37,915 nt of DNA from UBA7672 sp034439955. GTDB taxonomy: Bacteria > Pseudomonadota > Alphaproteobacteria > Caulobacterales > Hyphomonadaceae. Shown piece by piece: positions 34,196-37,915 of the stretch. A program made the position numbers and the translations under genes. Position 1 is the first letter of the stretch. Every line of letters starts with the position of its first letter. The notes under the pieces are model-generated. The model was not told where the DNA came from, ran no database searches, and saw nothing but the letters and a program-made list of their open reading frames with translations. The DNA is taken from the NCBI GenBank assembly GCA_034439955.1, contig JAWXBJ010000017.1:1-37915 (forward strand), written 5' to 3'.

Positions 34196-35239
34196 ATGCA
34201 ACGCCCGATGTCAGCTTCCGGATGGATTGGATTTGGCGCTGCGGCGTCCCTGCTGCTGTTGACGGCGTGTCAACCGGGTACGGACGATGCCGCGGCGTCT
34301 GAAGCGTCGGTTCCCGCGCCCGCCGCCCCCGTTGAAACGGTCACGGTCGCCCCCTCGACAAGCGCCGGCGCGATCCGCGCGAGCGGCCTTGTGGCCTACA
34401 AGCGGGAAACCGCTCTGTCCTTCGGAGCGCCAGGCGAGATCGAAACGCTGGTCGTGGACGAGGGGGACACGGTTTCGGTCGGCCAGACGCTGGCGACCCT
34501 GAGGCGCACCACCGTAGGCGTGGACGCCGAGGAGTCCGCGATCGCTCGCAAGACGGCGCAATTGCAGCTGGATCGTACCCAGACGCTCTTTGACAAGGGA
34601 TTCGCCTCCGAGGCGGCGCTCGACAATGCGCGCCTGGCGCTCGAACGGGTCCGCGAAAGCGCGGCAATCCAGGCGCCAGCCTCAGGAGTTATCCTGCGGC
34701 GCACGGGCGAACGCGGTCAGATCGTCAATGCCGGCGATCCGGTCCTGTGGGTGGGCGAGACGAGGTCCGGCGTGATTGTTCGCGCCTCAGCGACGTCAGG
34801 GGAAGTCGCACTCGTCCGCACGGGCGATCCGGTCGAGGTGATCGTGCGCGACCGCGCGGCGTTCGCTGGCAAGGTGGCGCGCATAGCGGCCAAGAGTTCG
34901 GACGCAACCGGCGTTTTCGAGATCGAGGTGCTGCTCGACGCCCCCGGCGATCTGCGGAGCGGCGAGGTCGCCGAGGTTCTTATCCGGGGCCAGACGGCAG
35001 AGGGCGTCGAGGCGCCTTTCGCCGTCCCGGCTTTGTCCCTGATCGACGCGCGGGCCGACCAGGGCGTCGTCTTTGTCGTCGATGCGAAGGGTATGGCGCG
35101 GCGGCGAGCCGTCGAGACGGGCGGCGTTTCCGATGCTGGCGTCATCGTTCTGAAAGGCTTGAACGCCGGCGATGTCGTCATCACTCGCGGCGCGTCGATG
35201 GTGCGCGATGGCGATCCCGTTCGCGTCGTCGGCCAGTAG
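34196..35239 (+). CDS. RND efflux periplasmic adaptor (347 aa)
   Basis: A signal with lipobox LTAC (C25) anchors the protein. The biotinyl-lipoyl-like half (LSFGAPGEIETLVVDEGDTVSVGQTLATL) is followed by a short hairpin (about 105-150), the second lipoyl half (IQAPASGVILRRTGERGQIVNAGDPVL), and a beta-barrel and membrane-proximal domain. This is the HlyD/AcrA-type adaptor that joins the RND pump to an outer-membrane channel; no TolC homologue is in the window. A GTG at 34160 would overlap the operator, so the ATG at 34196 was chosen. The pump gene follows after 13 bp. Confidence 0.93.
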   Translation: MQRPMSASGWIGFGAAASLLLLTACQPGTDDAAASEASVPAPAAPVETVTVAPSTSAGAIRASGLVAYKRETALSFGAPGEIETLVVDEGDTVSVGQTLATLRRTTVGVDAEESAIARKTAQLQLDRTQTLFDKGFASEAALDNARLALERVRESAAIQAPASGVILRRTGERGQIVNAGDPVLWVGETRSGVIVRASATSGEVALVRTGDPVEVIVRDRAAFAGKVARIAAKSSDATGVFEIEVLLDAPGDLRSGEVAEVLIRGQTAEGVEAPFAVPALSLIDARADQGVVFVVDAKGMARRRAVETGGVSDAGVIVLKGLNAGDVVITRGASMVRDGDPVRVVGQ

Positions 35240-35252
35240 AGGGTTCGGGGGA

Positions 35253-37915
35253 ATGCAGGCGTTTACCCGGTTCTTCGTTGATCGCTGGCAGTTCACACTG
35301 ATTCTTTTTGGCTTGTTGCTGGCGCTCGGCATCGGCGCCGTGATGGAGATTCCAAAATCGGAGGATCCCATCGCGCGGTTTCCGGGCGTCGGGGTGGTGG
35401 TCGTGCTGCCAGGCGCCGACGCCGAACAGATGGAGCGCGTGGTCGCGATCCCGATCGAGGCGGCGCTCAACGGGCTTGAGGATGTCGACACCATCTCGTC
35501 GAGCAGCCGGGCGGGCGTGACGACGATCGGAGTCGAATTCATCTACGGGTCGGATCCCGAAAAGAAGTACGACGAGGCGGTGCGCGAACTGAACGTCGTG
35601 CGGCCCAATCTCCCTGATGGAATCACGCTGGTGCGCGCCGACCGCCAGAACCCCGCCCAGACCAACGTCATCCAGATGGCCATGGTGAGCGAGACGGCCT
35701 CGTTCCGGCGCATGGAGGCTTATGCGCGCGAGATGCGCGACGCCATCGAACGGGCCGGCGGTGTCCAGCAGGCCGAGATCTGGGGCGTGCCGACAGCCGA
35801 GGTGCGCGTGACCGCCGATATTGATCGCATGGCTGCCTTGCAATTGCCGCTGGGCGCGCTGGCCGACGCCCTGCAGCGCGAGGGAGCCGATCTGCCGATC
35901 GGCTCGGTCGAGTCCGGCGGGCGGCGCTTCAACGTCGAGGCGACCGGACCGTTCGACAGCCTCGATGAAATTCGCGATGTGGTTCTGCGCAGCGTCGATG
36001 GGGCCGTCATCAAAGTTGGCGACGTATCGGAGGTCGCCTGGGCGAACGACGAGCGCCTGCACATCACGCGCTACAATGGCGAACGCGCGATCTTCATCAC
36101 GGCGCGCGCCAAGCTTGGGGTGACGATTTTCGACGTCATCGACGGCATCAGAACCCAGGTCGATACGTTCGAGAAACGCCTTCCGCCGGAAATCCGCATT
36201 GAGCGCGGCTTCGACCAGGGGGTAACGGTGTCTCACCGACTTGGCTCTCTCGGCCGCGACTTCGGCATCGCCATCCTCCTTGTCCTGCTGACGCTGCTGC
36301 CGCTTGGCTTCCGCGCCTCGCTGGTCGTCATGGTGGCGGTGCCGTTCTCTTTCGCGATCGGCGTGCTGGCCCTGCATCAGCTGGGCTTTTCTCTGAACCA
36401 ACTGTCGATCGCCGGTTTCGTGCTCGCGCTCGGGCTTTTGGTCGATGATTCGATCGTGGTGACCGAGAACATCTCCCGCCGTCTGCGCGAAGGGCTTCCT
36501 CCTCGCGAAGCCGCCATCGCGGGCGTGAGCGAGATAAATGTAGCGGTTCTCGGCTGCACGGCGACGCTGTTGCTGGCCTTCCTGCCGCTAATGGCGCTGC
36601 CTGAATCGTCGGGTGACTTCATCCGCTCGCTGCCTGTCGCAGTGGTGTGCACTATCGCCGCCTCGCTGTTCGTCTCCCTCAGCATCATCCCCTTCCTCGC
36701 AAGCCGGATGCTGCCACGCGGCAATCACCGCAATTTCGTGCTCGACGTCGTCATGGGCGGGATCCACGCGGTCTATCGTCCGGTCCTCAAACTAGCGCTG
36801 GCCGCCCCGCGCTTAACGGTGTTTCTCGGTCTTGCCGCTTTCGCAGCATCTCTGACGCTTGTCCCTCGCCTGGGTTTCAGCCTCTTTCCCGAGAATGACA
36901 GCCCGTACTTCATGATCGACGTCGAGCTGGGGCAGGGTGTGTCCATCGGCGAGACCGATGCGGCGGTGCAGTTCGCCGACGGCGTCCTCGCCCGGCACGA
37001 CAATATCGACTGGCGCTTCTCCAACGCCGGGCGCGGCAATCCGCAGGTCTATTACAATGTCAGGGCGGCCGAGCAGCAGAGCAATATCGGATCGATCTAC
37101 GCCAGCTTCAGGGAATGGGAATCGAAGGCGGGTGCCGCCGAACTCGACGTCATTCGCACCGAACTCGCGGAGTATCCAGGCGCGCGGTTCAACGTGAAAC
37201 GCTTCGAGAACGGCCCGCCCATCGAGGCGCCGATCGCCGTGCGCCTCAGAGGCGCGGACATCGAGGTCCTCACCAGCATCGCCAGCGAGATCGAGACGAT
37301 CATCGCCGGAACGCCGGGCACGCGGAACCTGTCCAATCCGCTGTCGGAGCGCCTCGTCGATATCGACATGAACGTCAACACTGAGGTGGCTGGCCTTCGC
37401 GGTATCCCGGCGGGAGCGATCGACCAGACGCTGCGGATCGCCGTTGGTGGATCGCGCGTGGCCTCGTTCCGGGATCCGGTCGGCGATGCCTATCCGGTCA
37501 TCGTGCGGGCGCCGCGGCTCGACGCAATGAATGTCGCGGATCTCGATCGTCTGCAGGTCTGGAGCGGGGACGGTATGGCGACCCCACTGTCGGAATTCGC
37601 CTCGCCACGTCTGCGGTCAGTTCCGGCGCAGATCGACCGCTACCAGCGCGAGCGTACAGTGACCGTCACGGCTTACAACAAGGCCGGCTTTCTCACCGGC
37701 GCCGTCACCGAGGATGTGGCCGCGCGTCTCGAGGGCATTCAGCTGCCGGCCGGATACTCGATCGCGTTTGGCGGCCAGGCCGAAGCCCAGAGCGAAAGCT
37801 TCGGCGGCCTCCTGCCGGCGATCATGATCGCCTCCTTCGGCATAATGGCCGTGCTGCTGCTGGAGTTCGGCTCGTTCGCGAGCGCGGCTGTGGTGGCGTT
37901 CGTGATCCCGATGGG
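35253..37915 (+). CDS. RND efflux pump, HAE1 type (partial, 3' end outside window)
   Basis: About 887 codons are present of the usual 1020-1050. The first membrane helix (FFVDRWQFTLILFGLLLALGIGA) and KSEDPIARFPGVGVVVVLPGADAEQMERVV begin the porter domain. Helix 4 holds the proton-relay pair in FVLALGLLVDDSIVVTENI (about residues 389-407), and helices 5-6 and the second porter half follow. The sequence is open to the right edge. It exports hydrophobic compounds or drugs using the proton gradient; the HAE1 assignment rests on the DD motif and on the absence of heavy-metal-specific residues that I can see. Cotranscribed with the adaptor under TetR control. Confidence 0.93.
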   Translation, partial: MQAFTRFFVDRWQFTLILFGLLLALGIGAVMEIPKSEDPIARFPGVGVVVVLPGADAEQMERVVAIPIEAALNGLEDVDTISSSSRAGVTTIGVEFIYGSDPEKKYDEAVRELNVVRPNLPDGITLVRADRQNPAQTNVIQMAMVSETASFRRMEAYAREMRDAIERAGGVQQAEIWGVPTAEVRVTADIDRMAALQLPLGALADALQREGADLPIGSVESGGRRFNVEATGPFDSLDEIRDVVLRSVDGAVIKVGDVSEVAWANDERLHITRYNGERAIFITARAKLGVTIFDVIDGIRTQVDTFEKRLPPEIRIERGFDQGVTVSHRLGSLGRDFGIAILLVLLTLLPLGFRASLVVMVAVPFSFAIGVLALHQLGFSLNQLSIAGFVLALGLLVDDSIVVTENISRRLREGLPPREAAIAGVSEINVAVLGCTATLLLAFLPLMALPESSGDFIRSLPVAVVCTIAASLFVSLSIIPFLASRMLPRGNHRNFVLDVVMGGIHAVYRPVLKLALAAPRLTVFLGLAAFAASLTLVPRLGFSLFPENDSPYFMIDVELGQGVSIGETDAAVQFADGVLARHDNIDWRFSNAGRGNPQVYYNVRAAEQQSNIGSIYASFREWESKAGAAELDVIRTELAEYPGARFNVKRFENGPPIEAPIAVRLRGADIEVLTSIASEIETIIAGTPGTRNLSNPLSERLVDIDMNVNTEVAGLRGIPAGAIDQTLRIAVGGSRVASFRDPVGDAYPVIVRAPRLDAMNVADLDRLQVWSGDGMATPLSEFASPRLRSVPAQIDRYQRERTVTVTAYNKAGFLTGAVTEDVAARLEGIQLPAGYSIAFGGQAEAQSESFGGLLPAIMIASFGIMAVLLLEFGSFASAAVVAFVIPM

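Noticed and set aside
35181..36401. 406-codon frame opposite the RND pump
   Set aside because: Antisense shadow; composition dominated by His/Arg/Asp with no fold signs.

Overview
The window looks like a piece of a high-GC alphaproteobacterial chromosome. The evidence is an RpoH2-type sigma-32, a CarD regulator, a seven-iron FdxA, a SUV3-like helicase next to an S4 protein, a two-gene methionine synthase, a CheB/CheR/HWE-kinase hybrid and DUF6894/DUF3768 proteins. Genus cannot be fixed from the sequence alone; Caulobacterales/Hyphomonadales-like or Rhizobiales-like bacteria are the best guesses.

Region 1 (1 to about 11083) is accessory DNA with plasmid-like content. It has a CHC2 zinc-finger primase-like protein, a small zinc-knuckle protein, a DUF3768 protein, a small serine recombinase, a DUF6894 protein, a large chemotaxis-sensor hybrid kinase with its receiver, parA-parB, a candidate parS-like palindrome, a HTH replication-initiator-like gene and an iteron-like array just behind it. 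It ends against the 3' end of a tRNA-Arg(CCT) gene, a classic integration site. I read it as an integrated plasmid-like element or genomic island; its left end and any tyrosine integrase lie outside the window.

Region 2 (11084-23362) is core chromosome: tRNA-Arg, a lipoprotein nuclease homologue, rpoH, carD, fdxA, a CPBP protease, S4 protein plus helicase, rpmB, an unknown lipoprotein, an MFS transporter, a small secreted protein and mlaC/mlaA for outer-membrane lipid asymmetry. The helicase has no ATG/GTG/TTG start that would keep its Walker A motif; a ribosome binding site points to CTG or ATT.

Region 3 (23519-30251) is one tightly overlapping methionine-cycle operon: an ArsR-methyltransferase fusion regulator, metF, the homocysteine half of metH, a PNPOx-like flavoprotein, an unknown secreted protein, and the folate/B12/reactivation half of metH.

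Region 4 (30306-37915) holds a HI0933-type flavoprotein, a crotonase-family enzyme, an SDR-fold protein with the catalytic signature of halohydrin dehalogenases, and a TetR repressor divergent from an RND efflux adaptor and pump (the pump runs off the right edge). A strong double palindrome lies between the repressor and the adaptor.

The most interesting items are the halohydrin-dehalogenase-like SDR, the 23-bp-spaced iteron array, the parS-like palindrome, the non-canonical helicase start, the retroviral-type zinc knuckle in a bacterial mobile element, and the two genes lodged between the halves of metH.
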